From positions 7,822 to 71,821 of the forward strand of contig CAVAVP010000031.1 in the NCBI GenBank assembly GCA_963592135.1: a DNA stretch of 64,000 nt, read 5' to 3'. Shown here piece by piece: positions 1 to 8,644 of the stretch (position 1 is its first letter; each line of letters opens with the position of its first letter). Position numbers and translations under genes: made by a program. The notes under the pieces were generated by a model. The model was given only the letters and a program-made list of their open reading frames with translations. It made no database searches and was not told the DNA's origin. This DNA comes from UBA3700 sp963592135 (GTDB lineage Bacteria; Bacillota; Clostridia; Christensenellales; UBA3700).

Positions 1-438
1 TTAATGGGAATTTCATGGGGAGCAATATCTGGTGCATTCATAGGTCCATTTTTCTATGGTCTATATTGGAAAAGAACAACAAAGTCTTCTGTATGGGTGT
101 CCTTTATTTTAGGAGTCGTTTTAGCAGTATTAAGTTTAGTTTTAAACATAGCAGGTATTTCTGTTCAATTAAGAAGTGAACATTGCCTATGGTTTGATAT
201 GTCAGATTCTATATATATGGGAGTTTTGGCAATGGTATTAAGTTTTGTTATTGTACCTATAGTGTCTTTATTAACAAAAGATGTACCAAGTGATGTAGAC
301 GAAAAGTTTAAATGCTTTGATAAAAAAGTAATAGTTCCAGAATCGGTAGCATTATCTGGAAATGTTGTAGAAGACAATAAAGAAGAAAATAACGTAGTGG
401 AAGGAGAAAAAAATGAAACAACTAATGTTAGGAAATAA
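1..438 (+). CDS. Sodium:solute symporter, C-terminal part (partial)
   Basis: The reading frame is open from the first base, so the gene begins left of the window and only about 145 C-terminal residues are present. They show three or four hydrophobic stretches (near residues 5-20, 30-50 and 70-90), with a WGAISGAFIGPFFYGLYWKR segment typical of the last core helices of sodium:solute symporter (SSS) proteins. The tail after residue 90 is hydrophilic and charged, rich in Asn, Glu and Val, and probably cytoplasmic. The stop codon lies 26 bases inside iorA, so the two genes are translationally linked. The substrate cannot be read from the fragment; the neighbouring aryl-pyruvate enzymes would fit an organic or amino acid, which is inference. 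Confidence 0.7.
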   Translation, partial: LMGISWGAISGAFIGPFFYGLYWKRTTKSSVWVSFILGVVLAVLSLVLNIAGISVQLRSEHCLWFDMSDSIYMGVLAMVLSFVIVPIVSLLTKDVPSDVDEKFKCFDKKVIVPESVALSGNVVEDNKEENNVVEGEKNETTNVRK

Positions 439-2149
439 GGCCCTTGCGCGTGGTCTTTATGAAGCTGGTTGTGCAGTGGCTTCAAGTTATCCAGGTACTC
501 CAAGTACAGAAATAACAGAAGAAATTGCAAAGTTTAACGAAGTTTATGCAGAATGGGCTCCAAATGAAAAGGTAGCAATGGAAGTCGCATTTGGTGCATC
601 TTTAGCTGGTAAGAGAAGTTTCTGTGGAATGAAACATGTAGGGTTAAATGTTGCTGCAGATCCTTTGTTTACTAGTTCTTATACTGGAGTTAATGCAGGA
701 TTAGTCGTTGTTGTTGCAGATGATGCAGGAATGCATTCTTCACAAAATGAACAAGATTCTCGTCATTATGCAATTGCTGCAAAACTACCAATGTTAGAAC
801 CTTCAGATTCTAATGAAGCTTACTTGTTTGCGAAAAAGGCTTATGAAATTTCAGAAAAATACGATACGCCAGTAATAATTAAAATGTGTACAAGAGTAGC
901 TCATTCTCAAAGTGTAGTAGAGGTAGGCGAAAGAGAAGAAAGACCAGTAATTAAATATGAAAAAAATATTGCAAAGTATGTAATGATGCCAGGAAATGCT
1001 ATTCGTCGTCATCCAGTTGTTGAAGAAAGAACAAAGAAACTTATAGAACTTGCTGAAAATTGCGAGTTTAATAGAGTTGAAATGGGTGGAACAGAAATAG
1101 GAATTATTACCTCATCTACATCTTATCAATATGCAAAGGAAGTATTTGGGGAAAAAGCTAGTATTTTAAAATTAGGTTTAGTAAATCCACTACCTACAAA
1201 ATTAATAAAAGATTTTGCTTCTAAAGTTAAGAAACTATATGTTATTGAAGAATTAGATCCAATTATTGAAAATCATTGTAAGACATTAGGTTTAGTTGTT
1301 GTTGGTAAAGATGTTTTACCTATTTTAGGTGAGTTTTCACAAAATTTAATTGCCAGTAAATTAGGTCTAGATGTACCAAAGACAACTAAACTTGATGAAA
1401 CACTTCCAGGAAGACCGCCAGTTATGTGTGCTGGTTGTCCTCACCGTGGTTTGTTCTATACATTGTCTAAAAACAAAGTAAATGTTATTGGAGATATAGG
1501 TTGTTATACATTAGGTGCTGTGGCTCCATTATCTGCTGTGGATATGGTTTTATGCATGGGTGCTTCAATAAGCAGTGCTCATGGATTTAATAAAGTGGGA
1601 GGAGATGAGTCCGAAGCTAAGACTGTTTCAGTTATTGGTGATTCAACATTTATGCATTCTGGTATGACAGGACTTGCGAATATTGCTTACAATCAATCTA
1701 ATTCAACAGTAATTATTTTGGATAATTCAATAACAGGTATGACAGGTCATCAACAAAATCCAACGACAGGATATAACATAAAAGGCGATCCTGCTGGAAA
1801 AATTGACTTAGAATCTTTATGTAGAGCAATGGGAATTAATAGAGTGCAAGTTGTAGATCCTTATGATTTAGCAGCTTGTGACAAAGTTTTGAAAGAAGAG
1901 TTAGCAGCAAAAGAACCTTCAGTTATTATTTCTCGTCGTCCTTGTGCTTTATTAAAGTATGTTAAACATAAAAAACCATTAATTGCAGACAAAGATAAAT
2001 GTGTAGGTTGTAGAAACTGTATGAAATTAGGCTGCCCAGCATTAAGTATTAATGATAAGAAGATTTCAGTAGACGCTACATTATGTGTAGGTTGTGGAAT
2101 TTGTCAACAAATGTGTCACTTTGATGCATTAAAAGATGGGGAGGTATAA
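413..2149 (+). CDS. iorA: Indolepyruvate:ferredoxin oxidoreductase, alpha subunit
   Basis: IorA carries the thiamine-diphosphate centre that oxidatively decarboxylates aryl-pyruvates (from Trp, Phe, Tyr) to aryl-acetyl-CoA and reduces ferredoxin. The 578 residues match the family length. The N-terminal part has the SSYPGTPSTE motif of the pyrimidine-binding domain; a TPP-binding region lies near residue 360 (GDIGCYTLGA), followed by GDSTFMHSG near 410. The C terminus holds two ferredoxin-type [4Fe-4S] motifs from about residue 529: CVGCRNCMKLGCP (the CxxCxxCx4CP variant usual in IorA) and CVGCGICQQMC. The start follows an AAGGAG site at 401-406. The gene is first of an iorA-iorB pair and overlaps the upstream transporter end. 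Confidence 0.95.
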   Translation: MKQLMLGNKALARGLYEAGCAVASSYPGTPSTEITEEIAKFNEVYAEWAPNEKVAMEVAFGASLAGKRSFCGMKHVGLNVAADPLFTSSYTGVNAGLVVVVADDAGMHSSQNEQDSRHYAIAAKLPMLEPSDSNEAYLFAKKAYEISEKYDTPVIIKMCTRVAHSQSVVEVGEREERPVIKYEKNIAKYVMMPGNAIRRHPVVEERTKKLIELAENCEFNRVEMGGTEIGIITSSTSYQYAKEVFGEKASILKLGLVNPLPTKLIKDFASKVKKLYVIEELDPIIENHCKTLGLVVVGKDVLPILGEFSQNLIASKLGLDVPKTTKLDETLPGRPPVMCAGCPHRGLFYTLSKNKVNVIGDIGCYTLGAVAPLSAVDMVLCMGASISSAHGFNKVGGDESEAKTVSVIGDSTFMHSGMTGLANIAYNQSNSTVIILDNSITGMTGHQQNPTTGYNIKGDPAGKIDLESLCRAMGINRVQVVDPYDLAACDKVLKEELAAKEPSVIISRRPCALLKYVKHKKPLIADKDKCVGCRNCMKLGCPALSINDKKISVDATLCVGCGICQQMCHFDALKDGEV

Positions 2150-2150
2150 T

Positions 2151-2720
2151 ATGACAAAAAATGTTATGATAGTAGGCGTTGGTGGACAAGGTTCATTGCT
2201 TGCAAGTAAACTCTTAGGTTATTTACTTTTAAATAAAGGTTACGATGTAAAGGTATCTGAAGTTCATGGAATGAGCCAAAGAGGTGGTTCTGTTGTAACC
2301 TATGTTAGATTTGGTGAAAAAGTTTATTCTCCAATTATAGATAAAGGCGAGGCTGATTTTATTGTAAGTTTCGAATTACTAGAAGCAGCTCGTTATGTAG
2401 AATATTTAAAGGAAAATGGAAGAATTGTTGTTAACACTCAACAAATTGATCCAATGCCAGTAATAACGGGTGCTGCAAAGTATCCAGTAAATTTAGTAGA
2501 AAAAATGGAAGAAAAAGGAATAACAATAGATGCGATGGACTGTTTAACATTAGCTGAAAAAGCAGGTTCTTCAAAAGCTGTAAACATTGTTTTAATGGGA
2601 AGATTATCTCGCTATTTTAGTGAGATTTCTGAAAAAGAATGGATGGATGCAATAGAGAAGTGTGTTCCCGCAAAATTCTTAGAATTAAATAAAAAAGCGT
2701 TTGCTTTAGGTAGAGAATAA
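2151..2720 (+). CDS. iorB: Indolepyruvate:ferredoxin oxidoreductase, beta subunit
   Basis: This is the 189-residue partner of IorA, a pyruvate/ketoisovalerate oxidoreductase gamma-type domain. It starts with GVGGQGSLLASKLL, the glycine-rich motif of this fold, followed by SEVHGMSQRGGSV, which is strongly conserved in IorB. The frame could begin 15 bases earlier, but the ATG at 2151 sits behind a GGGGAGGT ribosome site at 2138-2145 that overlaps the end of iorA, so this start is preferred. IorA and IorB together form the cytoplasmic ferredoxin-reducing complex. Confidence 0.93.
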   Translation: MTKNVMIVGVGGQGSLLASKLLGYLLLNKGYDVKVSEVHGMSQRGGSVVTYVRFGEKVYSPIIDKGEADFIVSFELLEAARYVEYLKENGRIVVNTQQIDPMPVITGAAKYPVNLVEKMEEKGITIDAMDCLTLAEKAGSSKAVNIVLMGRLSRYFSEISEKEWMDAIEKCVPAKFLELNKKAFALGRE

Positions 2721-2734
2721 TTATAGAGGTTAAT

Positions 2735-4045
2735 ATGACAAGATATTTTCAAAAAGAAATAGAAACAATGCCAAGAAGTGAAATTGAAAAACTTCAAAGT
2801 GAAAGATTAATTAAGCAAGTAAAGCATGTATATAACAATGTAAAATATTATGCTAAAAAGATGGATGATGCTGGAGTAAAACCAGAAGATATTAAAAGTA
2901 TAAAGGATTTACATAAACTTCCATTTATTGAAAAAGATGAACTTAGAGATCAATATCCTTATGGTTTTTTAGGAACACCACTTTCAGATGTTGTTCGTAT
3001 ACAATCAACATCAGGTACTACAGGAAGAAGAGTAGTAGCATTTTATACACCTGAAGACATTGATGTATGGGATACATGCTGTGCTAGAGCTATTGTAGCC
3101 GCTGGTGGTACAAAAGATGATGTGGTTCATGTTGCGTATGGATATGGCTTATTTACTGGCGGTCCTGGTTTAAATGGTGGCTCTCATAAGTTGGGCTCAA
3201 TGACACTGCCTATGTCATCAGGAAATACAGAAAGACAAATTCAATTTATGCAAGACTTGGGATCAACAATCCTTTGTTGTACTCCATCATATGCTGCAAA
3301 TATTGGCGAAGTTGTAAAGAAAATGAATGTTAAGGATTCTCTAAAATTAAAAGCTGGTATTTTTGGTGCTGAACCTTGGACTGAGGAAATGAGACAAGAT
3401 ATTGAAAAAACTCTTGGAATTAAAGCATATGATATATATGGTTTAACAGAGATTTCTGGACCAGGAGTTTCTTTTGAATGTGAAGAACAAGAGGGTATGC
3501 ATATTCAAGAAGACTTCTTTGCTGCCGAAATAATTAATCCAAAAACTGGTGAAGTATTACCATATGGCGAAGTTGGAGAATTAGTATTTACATGTTTAAC
3601 AAAAAAAGCGTTTCCTCTTCTTAGATATAGAACAAGAGATTTATGTAAATTAACAATTGAGCCTTGTAAGTGTGGAAGAACTCATGTAAGAATGTCAAAG
3701 ATTATGGGTAGATCTGATGATATGATGGTTGTAAAAGGTGTTAATGTATGGCCATCTCAAATAGAACAAGTAATATTCAAACAAGGATATCAAGCCAACT
3801 ATTTAATTGTTGTAGATAGAGAAAATAATAAAGATAGCATTGAGTTAAAATTGGAAAAAACTCCAGAAATGGCAGAAGATCTTAATTTTAATATTGAAAA
3901 AGCAACAATGAATGTTGTTAATGGACTAAAATCAATGCTTGGAATTAAAGTAGAGGTATCTCTTGTAGAACCAGGTGCAATTGTAAGAAGCGAAGGAAAA
4001 GCAAAGAGAGTTATAGATAAGAGAAATCTATATACTATGATGTAA
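2735..4045 (+). CDS. Phenylacetate-CoA ligase-type adenylate-forming enzyme
   Basis: This 436-residue protein is a full-length PaaK-type ligase of the ANL superfamily. It shows the AMP-binding loop STSGTTGRRV near residue 91, the YGLTEISGPG motif near 235, RYRTRDLC near 305 and a compact C-terminal domain beginning GRSDDMMVVKGVNVWPSQIE. PaaK enzymes make aryl-acetyl-CoA from aryl-acetate, ATP and CoA. Next to iorAB, in archaea and clostridia, such ligases are thought to interconvert IorAB's aryl-acetyl-CoA product with the free acid and may yield ATP in reverse. The gene follows iorB by 14 bases with a GAGGT site. The exact substrate (indoleacetate, phenylacetate or hydroxyphenylacetate) is not visible. 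Confidence 0.9.
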   Translation: MTRYFQKEIETMPRSEIEKLQSERLIKQVKHVYNNVKYYAKKMDDAGVKPEDIKSIKDLHKLPFIEKDELRDQYPYGFLGTPLSDVVRIQSTSGTTGRRVVAFYTPEDIDVWDTCCARAIVAAGGTKDDVVHVAYGYGLFTGGPGLNGGSHKLGSMTLPMSSGNTERQIQFMQDLGSTILCCTPSYAANIGEVVKKMNVKDSLKLKAGIFGAEPWTEEMRQDIEKTLGIKAYDIYGLTEISGPGVSFECEEQEGMHIQEDFFAAEIINPKTGEVLPYGEVGELVFTCLTKKAFPLLRYRTRDLCKLTIEPCKCGRTHVRMSKIMGRSDDMMVVKGVNVWPSQIEQVIFKQGYQANYLIVVDRENNKDSIELKLEKTPEMAEDLNFNIEKATMNVVNGLKSMLGIKVEVSLVEPGAIVRSEGKAKRVIDKRNLYTMM

Positions 4046-4048
4046 TAT

Positions 4049-4768
4049 ATGAATTCAATAGATTTTTCCACTTACCTAAGAGAAACAAATATTTTAGATT
4101 ATTCAAATAAGAATATACAATCTTTAATTGTTTCACATGGGTGGAAAAATCTAGAAGAGTTGGATAAAGTTAAATCTATTTATAATTTTGTTCGTGATGA
4201 AATCTTATTTGGTTATAATGTCGATGATAATATAAAGGCCTCTAAAGTTTTAAAAGATGGTTATGGCCAGTGTAATACAAAAGGTATTTTATTTATGGCA
4301 TTATTAAGAGCCTGTGACGTACCTTGTAGAATTCATGGTTTTACTATTGATAAGTTGCTGCAAAAAGGCGCGATGACCGGCTTGGTTTACAAATTAGCGC
4401 CTAAAGAAATATTTCATAGTTTTGTTGAAGCATATGTTTGTGGCGAGTGGTTTGAACTTGAAGGTTTTATTTTAGACGATAAATATCTTGTTAGTTTACA
4501 AAGAAAGTTTAAGCCAAATCCAGATAATTCATTTTGTGGGTATGGAGTTGCTATAAATGACTTTTATAATCCACCTATCAATTTTGAATGTTGCAATACA
4601 TATATACAAAAAGAAGGAATAGTTAAAGATTTTGGAGTTTATGAAAGTCCAGATGTTTTGCTTGAAGAGCATGGACAAGAAATGTGTGGTTTAAAAAAAA
4701 TGTCTTATAAGTATATTGGCAGAAAAATAATGAATAGGAATGTTAAAATAATAAGAAATTATAACTAA
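4049..4768 (+). CDS. Transglutaminase-like cysteine protein
   Basis: The 239 residues contain a transglutaminase/protease-like core: Cys75 in YGQCNTKG, His123 in IFHSFVEAYV, and Asp143/144 just after EWFELEGF. This is the Cys-His-Asp order of the family. There is no signal peptide or membrane helix, so it is probably cytoplasmic. The start codon is three bases after the ligase gene, indicating cotranscription with iorAB and the ligase. Bacterial proteins of this type include peptidases and amide hydrolases, but the substrate here is unknown. A role linked to aromatic amino acid or peptide breakdown is a guess from context only. Confidence 0.7.
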   Translation: MNSIDFSTYLRETNILDYSNKNIQSLIVSHGWKNLEELDKVKSIYNFVRDEILFGYNVDDNIKASKVLKDGYGQCNTKGILFMALLRACDVPCRIHGFTIDKLLQKGAMTGLVYKLAPKEIFHSFVEAYVCGEWFELEGFILDDKYLVSLQRKFKPNPDNSFCGYGVAINDFYNPPINFECCNTYIQKEGIVKDFGVYESPDVLLEEHGQEMCGLKKMSYKYIGRKIMNRNVKIIRNYN

Positions 4769-4777
4769 GAGGTTTAT

Positions 4778-5137
4778 ATGATAGTACATGAATCTCAAGA
4801 AATGTATTTAGAGACAATACTTAAATTAAAAAAATCACAAGAAGTTGTAAGAGCAATAGATGTTGTAAAAAAATTAGGATATAGTAAACCTAGTGTATCA
4901 AGAGCTATGAAACTATTGGTCAATGAAAAACTTATTACAATTCAAAGAGGAAAAATAGAATTCACGCAAGAAGGCAGTGAAAAAGCTAAGGCTGTTTTAG
5001 AAAGACATAATGCATTGACTAAGGCTTTGGTTAAAATTGGACTTTCTAAAAGTGAGGCTGAAGATAATGCATGTAGGATAGAACATGTATTAACTCAAGA
5101 AGCTTTTAATAAAATAAAAGATTATTTTAATATATAA
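4778..5137 (+). CDS. DtxR/MntR-family metal-dependent regulator, short form
   Basis: At 119 residues this is the short form of the family: an N-terminal winged helix (residues about 5-65, with YSKPSVSRAMKLLV as recognition helix) and the dimer/metal-binding segment with ERHNAL and ACRIEHVLT, which carry the Glu, His and Cys ligands expected for DtxR-type sensors. The SH3-like C-terminal domain of DtxR and IdeR is absent. Proteins of this kind bind iron or manganese and repress transport genes. It ends the iorAB gene run 9 bases after the transglutaminase gene with a GAGG ribosome site. Its target is not apparent; no obvious DtxR palindrome was recognised in the window. Confidence 0.82.
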   Translation: MIVHESQEMYLETILKLKKSQEVVRAIDVVKKLGYSKPSVSRAMKLLVNEKLITIQRGKIEFTQEGSEKAKAVLERHNALTKALVKIGLSKSEAEDNACRIEHVLTQEAFNKIKDYFNI

Positions 5138-5219
5138 TTTTTGAGAGAATTGGTATTTATATAAAACATTGAGTGTGGTATATTATTAAGCGAATATAAT
5201 AAAAATAAGGAAATAAAAT

Positions 5220-6479
5220 ATGGAAAAGAAACCTTTTGTAACAAAAGAACAAATTGAAGAAATTGTAAAAACTTATCCTACACCTTTTCATATTTATGAT
5301 GAAAAAGGAATTAGGGAAAATGCAAGAAGATTAAAGAAAGCTTTTTCTTGGAATAAGGGATACAAGGAATATTTTGCTGTTAAAGCAACTCCTAATCCTT
5401 TTTTAATGCAAATTTTAAGAGAAGAAGGTTGTGGAGTGGATTGCTCATCATTAACAGAACTTATGCTTTCGGATACGGTTGGCTTTGAAGGAAAAGAAAT
5501 AATGTTTTCATCAAATGTTACTCCAGAAGCTGACTTTAAATTAGCAAGAAAATTAAATGCAATTATAAATTTTGATGATTTAACTCATGTAGATTATTTT
5601 GCAAAAATAGCACCTTTTGCGGAAACTATGTGTTGTAGATATAACCCAGGTGGAGATTTTACATTAAACAATGAGATCATGGATACCCCTAAGGATGCTA
5701 AATATGGTATGACAAGAGAGCAAATGAAAGAAGCTTTTACTAAAATGAAGGCTTATGGAGTTAAAAATTTTGGTATACATGCATTCCTAGCATCAAATAC
5801 GACAGAAAATGGATACTATCCTAAACTTGCGAGAATCCTATTTACACTTGCAAGAGATTTAGCACAAGAAGTAGGTGTACATATTGCATTTGTAAACTTA
5901 TCTGGAGGTGTAGGTATTGCTTATAGACCTGATCAAAAGGAAAACAATATTGAAGTTATTGGAGAAGGCGTAAGAGAAGCCTATGAAGAAATATTAGTTC
6001 CAGCAGGAATGGGAGATGTTGCAATTTTTACAGAACTTGGAAGATTTATGCTTGCTCCATATGGACATCTTGTAGCTAAAGTTTTACATGAAAAGCATAT
6101 TTGGAAAGAATATATTGGATTAGATGCATGTGCAGCTAATTTAATGAGACCAGCAATGTATAGGGCATATCATCACATAACAGTTTTAGGAAAAGAAAAC
6201 GCACCATGTGATCATGTTTATGATGTTACAGGTGGTCTATGTGAAAATAATGATAAATTTGCAATAGATAGAAAATTGCCAAAGATCGATATAGGAGATT
6301 ATGTTGTAATTCATGATGCAGGAGCACATGGATTCTCTATGGGTTATAACTATAATGGTAAATTAAGGTCTGCTGAACTTTTATTAAAGGAAGACGGAAC
6401 AGTTAAATTAATAAGAAGAGCAGAAACGCCAGCTGACTATTTTGCAACATTAGATTTAGATGCTTTTAAAAGAAAGTAA
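5220..6479 (+). CDS. lysA: Diaminopimelate decarboxylase-like PLP enzyme
   Basis: This 419-residue fold-type III PLP decarboxylase removes the D-centre carboxyl of meso-diaminopimelate to give lysine. Visible features are YFAVKATPNP (the PLP lysine is Lys55), NLSGGVGI for the phosphate loop, FTELGRFMLAPYGHLV (the conserved E-x-GR segment), GGLCENNDKFA (equivalent to the CESxD active-site cysteine segment) and GAHGFSMGYNYNG at the C terminus. It lies alone between a DtxR-type regulator and a terminator at 6490. A weak extended -10 (TATATT near 5180) may drive it. The divergent CENND motif leaves a small chance that the substrate is another amino acid of the arginine/ornithine/DAP class. Confidence 0.85.
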   Translation: MEKKPFVTKEQIEEIVKTYPTPFHIYDEKGIRENARRLKKAFSWNKGYKEYFAVKATPNPFLMQILREEGCGVDCSSLTELMLSDTVGFEGKEIMFSSNVTPEADFKLARKLNAIINFDDLTHVDYFAKIAPFAETMCCRYNPGGDFTLNNEIMDTPKDAKYGMTREQMKEAFTKMKAYGVKNFGIHAFLASNTTENGYYPKLARILFTLARDLAQEVGVHIAFVNLSGGVGIAYRPDQKENNIEVIGEGVREAYEEILVPAGMGDVAIFTELGRFMLAPYGHLVAKVLHEKHIWKEYIGLDACAANLMRPAMYRAYHHITVLGKENAPCDHVYDVTGGLCENNDKFAIDRKLPKIDIGDYVVIHDAGAHGFSMGYNYNGKLRSAELLLKEDGTVKLIRRAETPADYFATLDLDAFKRK

Positions 6480-6489
6480 AAAATAAGAA

Positions 6490-6527
6490 AAAACACAAAG
6501 TGAGCATTTTTGTTCATTTTGTGTTTT
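6490..6527 (+). terminator. Intrinsic terminator after lysA
   Basis: A 14-bp stem (6490-6503 with 6514-6527, one G-U pair) surrounds a T-rich loop. The 3' arm itself ends in TTTT. The run of As before the 5' arm would also let it act on the other strand. Confidence 0.75.
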
Positions 6528-6534
6528 ACATATA

Positions 6535-6543
6535 TGATATAAT
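6535..6543 (+). promoter_or_regulatory. Extended -10 promoter of the glycine riboswitch transcript
   Basis: TATAAT at 6538-6543 is preceded by TG at 6535-6536, an extended -10. No good -35 hexamer is present at the right distance because the lysA terminator occupies that space. Transcription would start near 6550, just ahead of the riboswitch. Confidence 0.5.
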
Positions 6544-6567
6544 TAAAACATTAAAAATGCCGATAGA

Positions 6568-6718
6568 TATTTGCAGGAGAAGACTTTTAGTCATCGAAGG
6601 AGTAACACTCTCAGAAGCTTATGCGTAGGACTGTAAATGGACGGCACTCCGGAGAAGCCTAAGGAAAAGGTACCGAAGTGGCAAGCGAAAGCTAATCTCT
6701 CAGGTAAAAGGACGGGGA
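6568..6718 (+). promoter_or_regulatory. Tandem glycine riboswitch
   Basis: Two consecutive aptamers are recognisable. The first has GGAGAAGAC (6575-6583), a CGAAGGAG core and CACTCTCAG (6606-6614) with GTAGGACTGT. The second has CTCCGGAGAAGCC (6647-6659), TACCGAAGTGGCAA (6671-6684) and CTCTCAGGTAAAAGGAC (6697-6713). These are the conserved glycine aptamer blocks, in the usual tandem arrangement. The next gene is a sodium:alanine/glycine symporter, the target expected for a glycine sensor. Confidence 0.92.
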
Positions 6719-6743
6719 AAACATAAAAGAGTTTTTCGTTGTT

Positions 6744-6776
6744 ATTCCTTTATTTTGAAGGGGAATGATTTTTTTT
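6744..6776 (+). terminator. Expression-platform terminator of the glycine riboswitch
   Basis: ATTCCTTT (6744-6751) pairs with AAGGGGAAT (6758-6766) through eight pairs including two G-U, followed by eight Ts at 6769-6776 and then the symporter ribosome site. It is a weak terminator, suited to being switched by the upstream aptamers. Whether glycine favours or blocks it cannot be decided by eye. Confidence 0.55.
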
Positions 6777-6792
6777 ATTTATTGGAGTTAGT

Positions 6793-8355
6793 ATGGATAA
6801 AATTGTAAATGTATTAACTATCGCAAATAATTGGTTAAACAATATCGTGTGGGGGTGGCCTGCAATTATTGCTATTTTGTTTACGGGAATATTACTAACC
6901 ATAAGAACAAAGTTTTTACAAATTAGAAAATTTGATGAATCTTTAAAATCAACAATAGGTGTTACATTTAAAGAAATGAAAGACGGAAAAAATAAAAAAA
7001 AGAAGGGTGTATCGTCTTTTGAGGCTTTTTCAACAGCAATTTCAGGAACAGTAGGGACGGGTAATATTATAGGAGTAGCTTCTGCCATATTAACTGGAGG
7101 CCCCGGGGCTGTTTTGTGGATGTGGATATCTGCTTTTTTTGGAATGGTAACTAATTATTCCGAAAATGCTCTAGGTTTATACTATAGAAAGAAAGATGGG
7201 AAAGGTGATTTTAAAGGCGGAGCTTTTTATTATATAGCATATGGTGTTAAGTGGAAATGGCTTGGATATATTGCTGCAGTATTTACAGTTATAGCAGCTA
7301 TTGGTATGAGTGGTGTTCAAACAAATAAGATCTCTGTTACTTTGGCCGAAGCCTTTTCTCAGGCTGATTCACTTGTCTTTAAACTAGTTGTTGGAATAAT
7401 TGTTGCAGTGCTTGTAGGAGTTATAATTATTGGTGGTATAAAAAGAATTTCAAAGGTTGCGTCTCTTCTAGTTCCATTTATGTCGCTTATATTTATGGTA
7501 TTAGCTTTAATCGGTATTTTTATGCATGTAACATCTATTCCTCGTGCGTTTAAACTTATATTTACAAATGCCTTTACTTATAAATCAGCAGCGGGCGGTA
7601 TTATGGGTTACGGACTTATGTCTGTAATTAGAAAAGGAATGGCGAGAGGCATATTTTCAAATGAGGCAGGATTGGGCTCATCAGTAATAGCTCATTGTTC
7701 TACTGAAAATAAGGAGCCCGTAAAACAAGGCTTATGGGGAATATTTGAAGTATTTTTTGATACTTTTATAGTTTGTACATTAACAGCGCTATTGATTTTA
7801 ACTACCTTTGATTTAGATACATTAAATACAATCACTTCAGATTCTGGTTTGTCAATAAGTGCATTCTCTACAAATTTTGGTAAATTTGGAATAATTGCTT
7901 TTGCGATTATTCTTCCATTGTTTGCTTTTACTACAATAATGGCATGGTCATATTATGGAGAAAAGGCGATAGAATTTGCTTTTGACTGGGCTAAACCAAA
8001 AGTTCAAAAAGGAATGGTTCTTGCATTTAAAATTTTATATGTGTTATTGATAGTTTTCTCCGCCGTTATAGAAAGTGATTTGGTTTGGGGAATATCAGAT
8101 ACGGCAAATGGGTTAATGGCTATACCTAACTTAATAGCATTAATTATCCTAAGTGGTCAGGTAGTAAAAATTACTAAGAATTACTATGATAGAAAAAAAG
8201 GAATTTTAGTTGAGCCTATGCTCTCTGCTTATCCAGAGCAAAATAAAGAATTTATAGAATATGAAAAACAAAATTCTATAAATGAAAATTCAGTTGAAGA
8301 AGAGTTAAATGCATATGAAGAATCTCATAATGCAATAGATGAAGAAAATAAGTGA
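6793..8355 (+). CDS. Sodium:alanine/glycine symporter (AGCS family)
   Basis: This 520-residue integral membrane protein belongs to the alanine/glycine:cation symporter family. The AGCS signatures are ISGTVGTGNIIGVASAI near residues 85-105, FKGGAFYYIAYG near 140, ARGIFSNEAGLGSSVIAHC near 285-305, and about ten to eleven hydrophobic helices. The charged, Asn/Glu-rich C-terminal tail (last about 45 residues) is cytoplasmic. It would take up glycine or alanine with sodium. It is the only gene behind the tandem glycine riboswitch, which makes glycine the likely substrate or signal. The start follows a TTGGAG site. Confidence 0.93.
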   Translation: MDKIVNVLTIANNWLNNIVWGWPAIIAILFTGILLTIRTKFLQIRKFDESLKSTIGVTFKEMKDGKNKKKKGVSSFEAFSTAISGTVGTGNIIGVASAILTGGPGAVLWMWISAFFGMVTNYSENALGLYYRKKDGKGDFKGGAFYYIAYGVKWKWLGYIAAVFTVIAAIGMSGVQTNKISVTLAEAFSQADSLVFKLVVGIIVAVLVGVIIIGGIKRISKVASLLVPFMSLIFMVLALIGIFMHVTSIPRAFKLIFTNAFTYKSAAGGIMGYGLMSVIRKGMARGIFSNEAGLGSSVIAHCSTENKEPVKQGLWGIFEVFFDTFIVCTLTALLILTTFDLDTLNTITSDSGLSISAFSTNFGKFGIIAFAIILPLFAFTTIMAWSYYGEKAIEFAFDWAKPKVQKGMVLAFKILYVLLIVFSAVIESDLVWGISDTANGLMAIPNLIALIILSGQVVKITKNYYDRKKGILVEPMLSAYPEQNKEFIEYEKQNSINENSVEEELNAYEESHNAIDEENK

Positions 8356-8368
8356 TTAATTGATATAG

Positions 8369-8530
8369 TAAATTCGAAAAGATTTCTTTATGCGGAAAAC
8401 GTAGATGAAATAAGTTGTAGTATGTGTTGCTATTTGCATAGAGATGTATCATTCGTTAGATGATTTAATAGTTAAAAGAATATGCGAAGCAGAAGGTGTC
8501 AATTTGAATTTAAACAATATGGGGATTTAT
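8369..8530 (+). pseudogene. Possible decayed gene remnant
   Basis: The space between the symporter and guaB contains a stretch that reads like protein in two frames: ENVDEISCSMCCYLHRDVSF in one frame until a stop near 8462, then HSLDDLIVKRICEAEGVNLN in another, continuing to about 8530. The second part resembles the first helices of a small helix-turn-helix protein, but no intact frame, start or ribosome site exists. It may be only chance coding potential. Confidence 0.2.
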
Positions 8531-8587
8531 AAAAATCTGCAAATTAATTTTTTTGTTCTGAAATTAATGATAGTTTTAGTGATTTAA

Positions 8588-8617
8588 TTGACTAAATATT
8601 TATATTTATGTTTTAAT
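8588..8617 (+). promoter_or_regulatory. Promoter of guaB
   Basis: TTGACT (8588-8593) and TTTAAT (8612-8617) are 18 bases apart. The predicted start near 8624 leaves a leader of about 20 bases with an AAAGGAGAT ribosome site. This also argues against translation starting upstream of 8645. Confidence 0.55.
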
Positions 8618-8644
8618 ACCATAAAAAGGAAAGGAGATTATCTT

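Noticed and set aside
8588..8644. Longer guaB start at an in-frame TTG
   Set aside because: It lies on the -35 of the promoter, lacks a ribosome site, and adds residues not seen in IMP dehydrogenases; AAAGGAG serves the ATG at 8645.
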